Positions 10,546 to 17,954 of a DNA stretch of 64,000 bases are shown here, piece after piece. The notes under the pieces were generated by a model that worked only from the letters and a program-made list of their open reading frames with translations, ran no database searches and was not told the origin of the DNA. The stretch is from Elusimicrobiales bacterium (GTDB lineage: Bacteria > Elusimicrobiota > Elusimicrobia > Elusimicrobiales > UBA9959): NCBI GenBank assembly GCA_028713125.1, contig JAQTOU010000003.1:186001-250000 (forward strand), read 5' to 3'. The position numbers and the translations under genes are program-made. The number at the start of each line of letters is the position of its first letter. Within the stretch, counting starts at the first letter, position 1.

Positions 10546-12218
10546 AAAAGAATGTCCTGAAGGTCTTTGCGGCGCTGGCCCTGGTCCTCGCCTCGGGCGC
10601 GGCTTTCGCCGGCGGCTTTAAAATGAACTGGGTCGAGACCGAGGCCGTGCTGGACAAGGACGGCAAAGCGCAGATCTCCTATGTCGTAAGGTGGGCCGGC
10701 CAGGGCGGTCAGCTGCACGGTTTTTACTTCGAGGGCTTCCAGGAAAACCCGGTGTTCGACTATGAGCGCGCTTACGCGCTGGACGATACCGGCAAGCGCT
10801 ACGGGCTTGAGATAAAAAAGCTTAACGACAGGAAGTACGATATCGTCCTGGCCGGCGGCGAGGCCTTTGCCAGCGGCGAGATCACTTATTTCTTCCGCTA
10901 CGCAGCGGACCTGCAGGCCTCGGGCAACCTTACGCAGACCATGTCGGGCGACAAGCGCCTTGCGGTCTTCAACTGGTCGCCTGTGCAGTGGGACGATCCC
11001 CTTGAGCACGAGGCGCTGGTGGTTCGATTCCCCGCCGAGCTTTCCACCCCGGCCGTTGACGAGCAGGCCCTGGCGAAGCTGGGCTTCCTGACCGAGAAGT
11101 TCGTGAACGAGAGGTATTCGATAGACTACCCTACGGTCAAGAACGCCGCCGGGAAGGACATTTTCAGCGTCCGGTTCTTCCGCAAGGCCCTAGAGAGCCG
11201 GTATCATTTCCAGGTGCAGGTCTACCTGGACGCAGCGGCCTTTAACCTGAACACCATGGCCTACGGCAGCCTTACCAAAGCCGCGCCGACCCGCACTAAA
11301 TACCTGCCCGCGGAAGAGAAATATTATATGAACCGCTACTTCCCCGGCAGCATGATAGCCGGGCTGCCGGTAAGCAGGCGGGAGACCATGTTCCTTATTT
11401 TGGCCCTGGCCGCGGCTTTCGTCGTGATTCCTTTCTTTATCATGACCATAAAGCACAATGCGATGCTGACGGCGCAGGCCGGCATTTCCAATATCAACTG
11501 GGAGGCGGCGGACTGGACGCCGCCGAAAACCCAGGTCAGCAGTTTCCGCGTGCCCGGCAAGATAGCCAAGAACCTCAGCCCGCTGGAGGCGGGGGTGGTG
11601 ATGGGACTGCCGCTGGCCGAGATGCTCGGCCTCATGGTCGCGAATATGGAGCGCAAAGGCCTGCTTAAGGTCGTGAACTATTCCCCGCTGACCGTCGAGC
11701 GCCTCCCCGGGATAAGCTCGAGCAACGATCCCTATGAATCGGCCCTGCTTTCGGCGATGAAACCGGACGGGACCCTGGACCAGGCCGTCGCTGAATCAGC
11801 CCTGAAGACCCTGACCGCCGGGCTGGAGCAGAAGCTCTGGGACTGCGACCTGGAGGCTACAAAAAAATATTACAGGGACGAAGTAGAAAGCTACGGCCAC
11901 CGGGAGACGGACACCGACAGGGGCTATTACTGGGGCGGCTACCACCGGCATTATTACGGCAACCGGAACAGCCCGTACTACGACAATGCCGTCAAGGCCG
12001 GGGACGGGCTCACGGCTTCGCTGCCGAAAGACCTGAGCGCCGGGTTCGATTCTTTCCGCGGCTCGAAGTCCTGCTATGAAGGAGCCTTCGCGAATTCCGC
12101 CTGCCACGACGCCTGCCATTCGGCCTGCCACGACGCCTGCCATTCGGCTTGTCACTCGGCGTGTCATTCCGCCTGCCACGGGGCCTGCCATTCGGCCTGC
12201 GTGAGCAGCGGGCATTAA
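10542..12218 (+). CDS. DUF2207/YciQ-like membrane protein with C-terminal ACHx repeats
   Basis: A 558-residue protein. Signal peptide at 1-23 (ASGAAFA), extracytoplasmic beta-rich domain at about 24-278 like the N-terminal part of DUF2207 proteins, one membrane helix at 281-303, then a cytoplasmic region with LSPLEAGVVMGLPLAEMLGLMV, the helical module typical of that family. The tail is unusual: residues 520-551 are eight ACHx tetrapeptides (x = D, S or G), then ACVS and SGH. The topology puts the tail in the cytoplasm, where the radical SAM enzyme encoded 43 bases downstream could reach it. Metal binding is the main alternative. The start overlaps the upstream stop by ATGA. Confidence 0.8.
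   Translation: MKKNVLKVFAALALVLASGAAFAGGFKMNWVETEAVLDKDGKAQISYVVRWAGQGGQLHGFYFEGFQENPVFDYERAYALDDTGKRYGLEIKKLNDRKYDIVLAGGEAFASGEITYFFRYAADLQASGNLTQTMSGDKRLAVFNWSPVQWDDPLEHEALVVRFPAELSTPAVDEQALAKLGFLTEKFVNERYSIDYPTVKNAAGKDIFSVRFFRKALESRYHFQVQVYLDAAAFNLNTMAYGSLTKAAPTRTKYLPAEEKYYMNRYFPGSMIAGLPVSRRETMFLILALAAAFVVIPFFIMTIKHNAMLTAQAGISNINWEAADWTPPKTQVSSFRVPGKIAKNLSPLEAGVVMGLPLAEMLGLMVANMERKGLLKVVNYSPLTVERLPGISSSNDPYESALLSAMKPDGTLDQAVAESALKTLTAGLEQKLWDCDLEATKKYYRDEVESYGHRETDTDRGYYWGGYHRHYYGNRNSPYYDNAVKAGDGLTASLPKDLSAGFDSFRGSKSCYEGAFANSACHDACHSACHDACHSACHSACHSACHGACHSACVSSGH
12099..12206 (+). repeat. 12-base coding repeat array encoding ACHx units
   Basis: Nine in-frame 12-base units encode ACHD, ACHS, ACHD, ACHS, ACHS, ACHS, ACHG, ACHS and the diverged ACVS. 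Synonymous codons differ between units (GCC/GCT/GCG for Ala, TGC/TGT for Cys, CAC/CAT for His), so the peptide pattern is kept while the DNA has drifted. Confidence 0.9.
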
Positions 12219-12222
12219 TTAA

Positions 12223-12259
12223 GAAATCGGGAGTCGGGAATCGAAGATCAAGAGAAAAT
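12223..12259. repeat. GGGAATCG-type short iterations
   Basis: The gap before the radical SAM gene contains AATCGGGAGTCGGGAATCG followed by AAGATC, an imperfect iteration of a 7-8 base GGGAATC/GAATCGA unit. Related stretches occur at 33973-34067 and about 50552-50595, all intergenic. Confidence 0.5.
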
Positions 12260-12261
12260 AA

Positions 12262-13611
12262 ATGGATAAAAGAGAGTGGGTAAAGCGGGTGGACTGGATC
12301 GACGGTTATGCCGCGCGCATAAAGCCTTATGTGCGCGTGCGCCCCGCTGATTCTTTGCTGATAAAAATACCCAACCAGACCCATAAGCTAAACCCGCAGG
12401 GGCTTAAGCTGCTTAAATTCCTCTTCGACGGCGGCAAAGCCGTTTCGGTGGTGGAGAAATATCCCGAGGATCAGCGGGAGCAAATTTCTTTGGACATGTA
12501 TTATTTCTTCCGCGACCTGATGGCCCTGCTGAAGGGCTGCTACGATGAGCGGGAAGAGCGCCGCGCGGTGGAGACCAAAGAATTCGCACTGGGCCACAAT
12601 AGCCTGCCGGTGCTGAGCGAGATAGCCGTCACCTACCGCTGCAACCTGGCCTGCAAGTTCTGCTACGCCGGCTGCGGCTGCCGCAAGGACGAGGAGCACC
12701 CCGACCTCCCCGCCGGGGACCTTAAAAAGATATTGAGCATAATAAAAGAAGAGGCCGAGGTCCCGTCCGTCAGCTTTACCGGCGGGGAGCCGCTGCTCCG
12801 GCCGGAGATCCCGGAGCTGGTGGCCCACGCAAAGTCGCTCGGGATGTGGGCCAACCTTATAACGAACGGGACCCTCGCCACGGAAGAGACCGTGCAGAAA
12901 CTCAAGGCCGCCGGCCTGGATTCCTCGCAGGTCAGCGTCGAGGCCGGGAATGAGGCCGAGCACGACGCTATAGCCGCTTTCCCAGGCGCTTTTAAGCGAA
13001 CTGTGCGCGGTATAGAGAATCTGATGAAGGCAGGGCTGCGCGTGCACACCAACACGACTATTTCGGCCCTTAATAAAAATTCGCTCGAAGGCATTTTGGA
13101 CCTGGTAAAAAGCCTGGGCCTGAAAAAATTCTCGATGAACCTGCTGATGCCGGTGGGCTCCGCGGGGAAGAATTTCGACGAGACCTTCGTCTCCTATACC
13201 GAGGCGGGGCCGCTGGTAGAGAGGCTGAAAGAGCTGGCCGAAAAGCGCGGCCTTGAATTCATGTGGTATTCGCCCACGCCCGTCTGCATCTTCAACCCGA
13301 TAACCCGCGGGCTGGGCAATAAAGGCTGCGCCGCCTGCGACGGGCTCCTTAGCGTCGCTCCCAACGGCGACGTGCTGCCCTGCTCCAGCTACCCGAAGCC
13401 GCTTGGGAATATCCTTCATGAGCGCGGGAATTTTAAAAAGCTCTGGGCCCGCGAGGACTTCGCCTGGTTCAGGGGGAAAAGCTTCGCCCACGAAAAGTGC
13501 AAAGCCTGCCGGTACCTCGCGGTCTGCAACGGGGGCTGCCCGCTTTACTGGGAAAAGACGGGCTACGCCGAACTTCTGGCCGCCGAGGCCGCGATGGGGA
13601 GGATAGAATGA
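12262..13611 (+). CDS. Radical SAM/SPASM protein with PqqD-like N-terminal domain
   Basis: A 449-residue protein. Residues about 22-95 look like a PqqD-type winged helix (RiPP recognition element). The radical SAM core has the CX3CX2C cluster motif at Cys127, Cys131 and Cys134 and a GGEP motif at 174-177. The C-terminal SPASM region has Cys342, Cys356, Cys359, Cys374 and then CX2CX5CX3C at 413-426, enough for two auxiliary Fe-S clusters. Such enzymes (PqqE, AhbC/NirJ and RiPP maturases) modify peptides or tetrapyrroles. Lying just after the ACHx-tailed gene, it is the natural candidate to modify that tail; this is inference. Extra Cys138 and Cys140 follow the core motif. Confidence 0.9.
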   Translation: MDKREWVKRVDWIDGYAARIKPYVRVRPADSLLIKIPNQTHKLNPQGLKLLKFLFDGGKAVSVVEKYPEDQREQISLDMYYFFRDLMALLKGCYDEREERRAVETKEFALGHNSLPVLSEIAVTYRCNLACKFCYAGCGCRKDEEHPDLPAGDLKKILSIIKEEAEVPSVSFTGGEPLLRPEIPELVAHAKSLGMWANLITNGTLATEETVQKLKAAGLDSSQVSVEAGNEAEHDAIAAFPGAFKRTVRGIENLMKAGLRVHTNTTISALNKNSLEGILDLVKSLGLKKFSMNLLMPVGSAGKNFDETFVSYTEAGPLVERLKELAEKRGLEFMWYSPTPVCIFNPITRGLGNKGCAACDGLLSVAPNGDVLPCSSYPKPLGNILHERGNFKKLWAREDFAWFRGKSFAHEKCKACRYLAVCNGGCPLYWEKTGYAELLAAEAAMGRIE

Positions 13612-14645
13612 GCATATTGCCGCCGCCGCAAAAAGACGGGGAAATAAAATTCATGCTGGCCAAGGGCCTGCCGTACCGGTCGCGCATGACTTTGGTGGGG
13701 CTGCTTCTGACCCTGGGCCTGGGCCTGCAGCTTACAATCGGCTTCTGGCCCGGCCTGTGGGCCCTGGTCGCGGCGATGCTGATAGGGATAAATTCCGGCT
13801 ACGAGGCCGCTCCGAAGCTGACCGGCGAAGAGACCTGGGAGAAAGTCACCCCGGACGAGTACGCCAAAGTGCGGCTTAAGGCCGACCAGCTGAAAAAATG
13901 GGACGAGGACCTTTTCGACGGGAGCAGCATACGCGGGCTGGCGGGCTTCTTTGCCGCCGGAGTTGCCTGCCTCGCCGCTTATATCGCGGCCGCCGAAAGG
14001 TGGTCTTTCCCGGACGGCTCCTGGCTTTATTTCGGCCTGGACGCCGCTGTCCTGATCTTCCCGATGTGGTTCATAGGTACGCGCGACTATCTCAAAAAAG
14101 ACCGCCTGATCATAAAGATAAACATGCTCGAGAAGGTCATGGAGGCGCTGAAAGACCCAAGCGACGTGCAGGTGCAGCCGATGCTCGCCCTCGACGCCAC
14201 CGAGAAAGGCGGCAAAGTTCCGGAAGACGCAAGGCTGATGGTAAAACTCGTGGGCGCGCCCAAAGATTTCTACGGCCTGCAGGTGCAGCTCTCGGTGAAC
14301 AGCGTGCAGGGCAAGGACTACCCGTACCTCTACTGCGTGCTTATCGCCAAAGCCGGCTCCGGCCTGCTTGCGAAGTATGAAGAGTTCACCGTGCGGCCCG
14401 AAAGCTCCGGCGTCTCCGACTTCGTGAAAGCTTTGTTCGGGATGGACCGGACCGATATACTGTACGAGTCCAGCCGGTCCGGCGAAGTGGACATCATAGT
14501 GGTGCGCCAGCTCACCACGCGCACCAGCGGTTACTACACCTCTCCCGGCGCGGCCCTGGGCGTGGTGGACGCGGCGCTCAAGCTGGCCCGCGCGCTTGTG
14601 GCCGCTAACGCTAAGCCCGCTGTTGAAAAGAAGGGCGGGATTTAA
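13608..14645 (+). CDS. Membrane protein, last gene of ACHx operon
   Basis: A 345-residue protein of unrecognised family. Four hydrophobic segments lie at about 28-45, 48-63, 109-128 and 139-157; residues 160-345 form a soluble domain of mixed alpha/beta look. The start overlaps the radical SAM stop by ATGA (13608-13611) and has GGGAGG upstream, so it is translationally coupled to it. This start is preferred over upstream in-frame codons that lie inside the radical SAM gene. The coupling suggests a shared pathway, but no function can be read. Confidence 0.78.
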   Translation: MSILPPPQKDGEIKFMLAKGLPYRSRMTLVGLLLTLGLGLQLTIGFWPGLWALVAAMLIGINSGYEAAPKLTGEETWEKVTPDEYAKVRLKADQLKKWDEDLFDGSSIRGLAGFFAAGVACLAAYIAAAERWSFPDGSWLYFGLDAAVLIFPMWFIGTRDYLKKDRLIIKINMLEKVMEALKDPSDVQVQPMLALDATEKGGKVPEDARLMVKLVGAPKDFYGLQVQLSVNSVQGKDYPYLYCVLIAKAGSGLLAKYEEFTVRPESSGVSDFVKALFGMDRTDILYESSRSGEVDIIVVRQLTTRTSGYYTSPGAALGVVDAALKLARALVAANAKPAVEKKGGI

Positions 14646-14720
14646 TAAGATATATAGGTATCGCCACTCCAATTTCTTTGGACCGTGACTTTCTCACCGG
14701 CAAACGCCAACCGAGGTAAT

Positions 14721-15554
14721 ATGTGGAACTATACAGATAAAGTCTTCGAACATTTCAAGAACCCCAAGAACGTGGGGGAGATAGAGAACCCCGACGGCAT
14801 CGGAGAGATCGGCAGCATAGTCTGCGGCGACGCCCTCAAGCTCACCCTCCGCATAGACAAAGCCTCCGACAAGATCACCGACGCCAAGTTCAAGACCTTC
14901 GGCTGCGCCAGCGCCATCGCCTCCTCCTCCGCCCTCACCGAGATGGTGAAAGGCCTCACCCTGGACGAAGCCGCCAAGATCACCAACCAGCAGATAGCCG
15001 ACTACCTCGGCGGCCTCCCCGGCGAGAAGATGCACTGCTCCGTCATGGGCATGGAAGCCCTCGAAGCCGCAATAAAGAACTACCGCGGCGGCAAAGCCGA
15101 AAAAGTCATCATCGGCCAGGCCGAAAAGATAGTCTGCAAATGCTTCAGCGTCACCGATTCCGTCATCCTCAAAGCCATCAAGCTCAACAACCTCCACACC
15201 ATAGAAGAAGTCACCAACTTCACCAAAGCCGGCGGCGGCTGCCGCCAGTGCCACGGCGAAATAGAAAAACTCCTTAAAGACTACTGGGCCGAAGCCGAAC
15301 ATAAAAAATTCGACAAAATGACCGTAGTCGAGAAAATAAAAATAATAGAAAAAGTCCTCGCCGAAGAAATAAACCCCAAGCTCAAAGCCGACGGCGGCTG
15401 GATGGAGCTCGTCGACATCCAGGGCCAGAAAGTAAAACTCCGCTTCCTAGGCATGTGCCACGGCTGCCCCTCTTCGGGCGCCACCTTAAAGAACGTAGTG
15501 GAGAAAGAATTGCGCGAGAGAATCGACCCCGCGATAGAAATAGAGGCTGAATAA
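14721..15554 (+). CDS. nifU: Three-domain Fe-S scaffold protein NifU
   Basis: A 277-residue protein with the full NifU layout: IscU-like domain with Cys35, Cys62 and Cys106; a central [2Fe-2S] BFD-like domain with Cys139, Cys141, Cys174 and Cys177; and a C-terminal NifU domain with Cys246 and Cys249 (CHGCP). The positions nearly match the classical nitrogen-fixation NifU. It builds Fe-S clusters using sulfur from the NifS encoded downstream. No nitrogenase gene is present, so it is probably the general Fe-S assembly system, as in some anaerobes. GAGG precedes the ATG. Codon use is strongly C-ending (CTC, GCC), unlike the preceding operon. Confidence 0.95.
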   Translation: MWNYTDKVFEHFKNPKNVGEIENPDGIGEIGSIVCGDALKLTLRIDKASDKITDAKFKTFGCASAIASSSALTEMVKGLTLDEAAKITNQQIADYLGGLPGEKMHCSVMGMEALEAAIKNYRGGKAEKVIIGQAEKIVCKCFSVTDSVILKAIKLNNLHTIEEVTNFTKAGGGCRQCHGEIEKLLKDYWAEAEHKKFDKMTVVEKIKIIEKVLAEEINPKLKADGGWMELVDIQGQKVKLRFLGMCHGCPSSGATLKNVVEKELRERIDPAIEIEAE

Positions 15555-15566
15555 TCGCTTGCCGGA

Positions 15567-15702
15567 GGGGAGACCGCACGGGCCAGGTTAGCAAAAGCCC
15601 GTCGGAAGGCGAGGCTTGCGTAAGCGCCGAGCCTGAGACCGGCAGGCGCGCGCACGGTGTGCGCGACGCCGGTTTTGCGTTCTGGCCCGTGCGGTAGGCC
15701 CC
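15567..15702 (+). other. Structured intergenic element, copy A
   Basis: A region of about 136 bases between nifU and nifS bounded by GGGG/CCCC and a perfect 14-bp stem (15573-15586 with 15682-15695). Inside are GCAAAA/TTTTGC arms and a hairpin CGCGCAC-GGT-GTGCGCG. The reverse complement of 29212-29340 aligns to it with the same order of GGTTAGCAAAA, CCGTCG, GGCAGGCG, CACGGTGTG and GTTTTGCGT. It could be a mobile MITE-like element or a structured RNA; the conserved core and differing outer stem sequence suggest the fold matters. Confidence 0.65.
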
Positions 15703-15745
15703 GACTTCACATCTCGCGGTGCAGTTGCAGTTCTGAGGAAATCAT

Positions 15746-16945
15746 ATGGAAAAAGTCTATTATTTCGACAATAACGCCACCAGCCGCGTCGCCCCCGAAG
15801 TCGCCGCCGAGATGCAGCCCTTCTTCAACGACCTCTACGGCAACCCCTCCAGCATGCACTTCTTCGGCGGCGCCAACCAGAAATACCTCGACCTCGCCCG
15901 CCAGCGCGTCGCCGCCCTCCTCGGCGCCGCCCCCGAAGAAATAGTCTTCACCAGCTGCGGCACCGAATCCGACTCCACCGCCCTCTGGGCCGCCGTCCGC
16001 GCCTTCCCCGACAAAAAACACATCATAACCACCAAGGTCGAGCATCCCGCCGTCCTCAACGTCTGCAAATTCCTCGAAACCCAGGGCTACCGCGTAACCT
16101 ACCTCCCCGTAGACAGCACCGGCCAGCTCAACCTCGCCGACCTCCAGGCCGCCCTCACCCACGAAACAGCCATCGTCTCCATCATGTGGGCAAATAACGA
16201 GACCGGCGTGATCTTCCCCGTAGAAGAAGCAGCCCGCATTTCCCACGCCAAAGGCGCCCTGTTCCACACCGACGCCGTCCAGGCCGTAGGCAAGCTCCCG
16301 ATAAACCTCAAAGACACCAAGATCGATTTCCTCTCCCTTTCCGGCCATAAACTCCACGCCCCCAAAGGCATAGGCGTGCTCTACATAAAGAAAGGCTCCC
16401 GCTTCGCCCCTTTCATGATGGGCGGCCACCAGGAGCACGGCCGCCGCGCCGGAACCGAGAACGTCCCGTACATAGCCGGCCTCGGCAAAGCCGCCGAGCT
16501 CGCCGCCGCCAACCTCGAAAAAGAAAACACCTACGTAAAAGACCTTCGCGACCGCCTCGAAGCCGGCCTTTTAAAGATCCCCAATTCCCGCATCAACGGC
16601 GGCGGCGCTAACCGCCTCCCTAATACCACAAATATCAGTTTCGAATATATAGAAGGCGAGTCCATCCTCCTGATGATAAGCGAGAAAGGCATCTGCGCCT
16701 CCTCCGGCTCAGCCTGCACCTCCGGCTCCCTAGAGCCCTCCCACGTCCTCATGTCCATGGCCGTCCCCCAGACCTACGCCCACGGCTCGGTGCGCTTCTC
16801 CCTCAGCGTCTACAACACCGAGGAAGAAGTCGACTATATAATAAAGGAATTCCCGCCCATCATAGAGCGCCTGCGCTCCATCTCGCCCTTCGCCGACGGC
16901 AAGCCCCTGTTCGGCATGGAATCCTGCGAGCCGCATAAGCACTGA
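15746..16945 (+). CDS. nifS: Cysteine desulfurase NifS
   Basis: A 399-residue PLP-dependent class V aminotransferase-fold enzyme that takes sulfur from L-cysteine as a persulfide for Fe-S assembly on NifU. Visible: N-terminal YFDNNATS, PLP lysine Lys202 in SLSGHKLHAPKG, and catalytic Cys324 in ASSGSACTSGS, as in group I (NifS/IscS-type) enzymes. GAGG lies upstream of the ATG. The 191-base gap from nifU contains structured element A, which could set relative expression. It shares the C-rich codon use of nifU. A terminator follows. Confidence 0.95.
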   Translation: MEKVYYFDNNATSRVAPEVAAEMQPFFNDLYGNPSSMHFFGGANQKYLDLARQRVAALLGAAPEEIVFTSCGTESDSTALWAAVRAFPDKKHIITTKVEHPAVLNVCKFLETQGYRVTYLPVDSTGQLNLADLQAALTHETAIVSIMWANNETGVIFPVEEAARISHAKGALFHTDAVQAVGKLPINLKDTKIDFLSLSGHKLHAPKGIGVLYIKKGSRFAPFMMGGHQEHGRRAGTENVPYIAGLGKAAELAAANLEKENTYVKDLRDRLEAGLLKIPNSRINGGGANRLPNTTNISFEYIEGESILLMISEKGICASSGSACTSGSLEPSHVLMSMAVPQTYAHGSVRFSLSVYNTEEEVDYIIKEFPPIIERLRSISPFADGKPLFGMESCEPHKH

Positions 16946-16968
16946 AGAGTATTAGCCGTATTAAAGAG

Positions 16969-16996
16969 ACGGGCCCTTTTTGAGGCCCGTTTTCTT
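16969..16996 (+). terminator. Rho-independent terminator after nifS
   Basis: ACGGGCC and GGCCCGT pair around an 8-base loop, followed by TTTTCTTTT. It closes the nifU-nifS unit. Confidence 0.85.
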
Positions 16997-17095
16997 TTCA
17001 TTTGAAAAGAAATATTTGCGGATGAAAATAATCTGGAATGCTTGATGCTTTAAAACAGAGTTTGCCCGGGCAAGACTCCCGGTCTGCGTTCTTCT

Positions 17096-17124
17096 TTGCG
17101 CTGGCATATTTATTGCACTATAAT
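17096..17124 (+). promoter_or_regulatory. Sigma-70-type promoter of ABC exporter operon
   Basis: TTGCGC, 17-base spacer and a perfect TATAAT. The predicted transcription start near 17131 leaves about 50 bases of leader with AAGGAAG before the ATG at 17184. Confidence 0.75.
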
Positions 17125-17183
17125 TGTCATTGCGCTGCAAATTTGAACGATGGGGCAGGGATGAAGAGAATAAGGAAGAATAT

Positions 17184-17954
17184 ATGACAGCTGAAAATAT
17201 TGATAAAGCCGGAGCGGCCTTAACCGTGAAGGGCCTGGCCAAAAGCTTCGGCGCGAAGCGCGCGGTGGATAAATTAGAACTGGCCATACCGGCGGGAGAA
17301 TTCCACGCCCTGCTCGGGCCTAACGGCGCCGGGAAAACCACGACGCTGCGGATGGTCGCGGGCCTGCTGCGTTCGGACGCCGGCTCGGTGTCTATTTTCG
17401 GCCACGATATTTCAAAGAACGCCACCGCCGCGAAAAGCGTAACCGCTTTCCTGCCCGACGACCCGCTTCTTTACGGCAAGCTGACCCCGCTCGAATACCT
17501 CGAGTTCGTGGCCGGCCTCTGGGCGATACCCGCCGATCCGGCCGGGAAGCGCGCGAAAGAACTTCTCGAATGGCTGGAGCTTTGGGGGAACCGCGGCGAA
17601 TATGTGGAGGGTTTCTCCCGCGGAATGCGGCAGAAGCTTGCACTGGCCGGGGCGATGATCCATGAGCCGAAGCTGATGATCCTCGACGAGCCGCTTACCG
17701 GCCTGGACGCGCGCGCCGCGCGGTCGGTAAAAGACATGCTGGTGGCTTATGTCAAAAAGGGAAACACCGTGGTTCTTACCACGCATATCCTTGAAATAGC
17801 CGAGCGCCTGGCCGAGCGCATAAGCATCATCCTTAACGGGCGCATCGTCGCGCAGGGAACGCTGGACGAACTGCGCTCCCGGACCGGCGCGGCGATAGGC
17901 ACCGCGGGCGGCACGCTCGAGGACGTTTTCCTCGAGCTGACGGAGCCGGCATGA
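17184..17954 (+). CDS. ABC transporter ATP-binding protein
   Basis: A 256-residue ATPase with Walker A GPNGAGKTT, a signature-like motif GFSRGMRQK, Walker B LMILDEP and the switch His in TTHILE. It resembles the CcmA/ABC-2 exporter class. The start at 17184 has AAGGAAG at good spacing. Its stop overlaps the permease start by ATGA, so the two form one exporter unit. The substrate is unknown. Confidence 0.92.
   Translation: MTAENIDKAGAALTVKGLAKSFGAKRAVDKLELAIPAGEFHALLGPNGAGKTTTLRMVAGLLRSDAGSVSIFGHDISKNATAAKSVTAFLPDDPLLYGKLTPLEYLEFVAGLWAIPADPAGKRAKELLEWLELWGNRGEYVEGFSRGMRQKLALAGAMIHEPKLMILDEPLTGLDARAARSVKDMLVAYVKKGNTVVLTTHILEIAERLAERISIILNGRIVAQGTLDELRSRTGAAIGTAGGTLEDVFLELTEPA

Noticed and set aside
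12099-12206. Possible CRISPR-like or minisatellite array
   Set aside because: The 12-base units are in frame, without spacers, and encode a regular peptide; it is a coding repeat.
14649-14662. GATA-N6-TATC half-symmetry upstream of nifU as a second Rrf2 site
   Set aside because: Only one GGTATC half-site matches the rrf2 palindrome; the other half does not, so the evidence is too weak.
14721-16945. Nitrogen-fixation locus
   Set aside because: Only nifU and nifS are present, and no nitrogenase or cofactor genes surround them; the pair commonly serves general Fe-S assembly.
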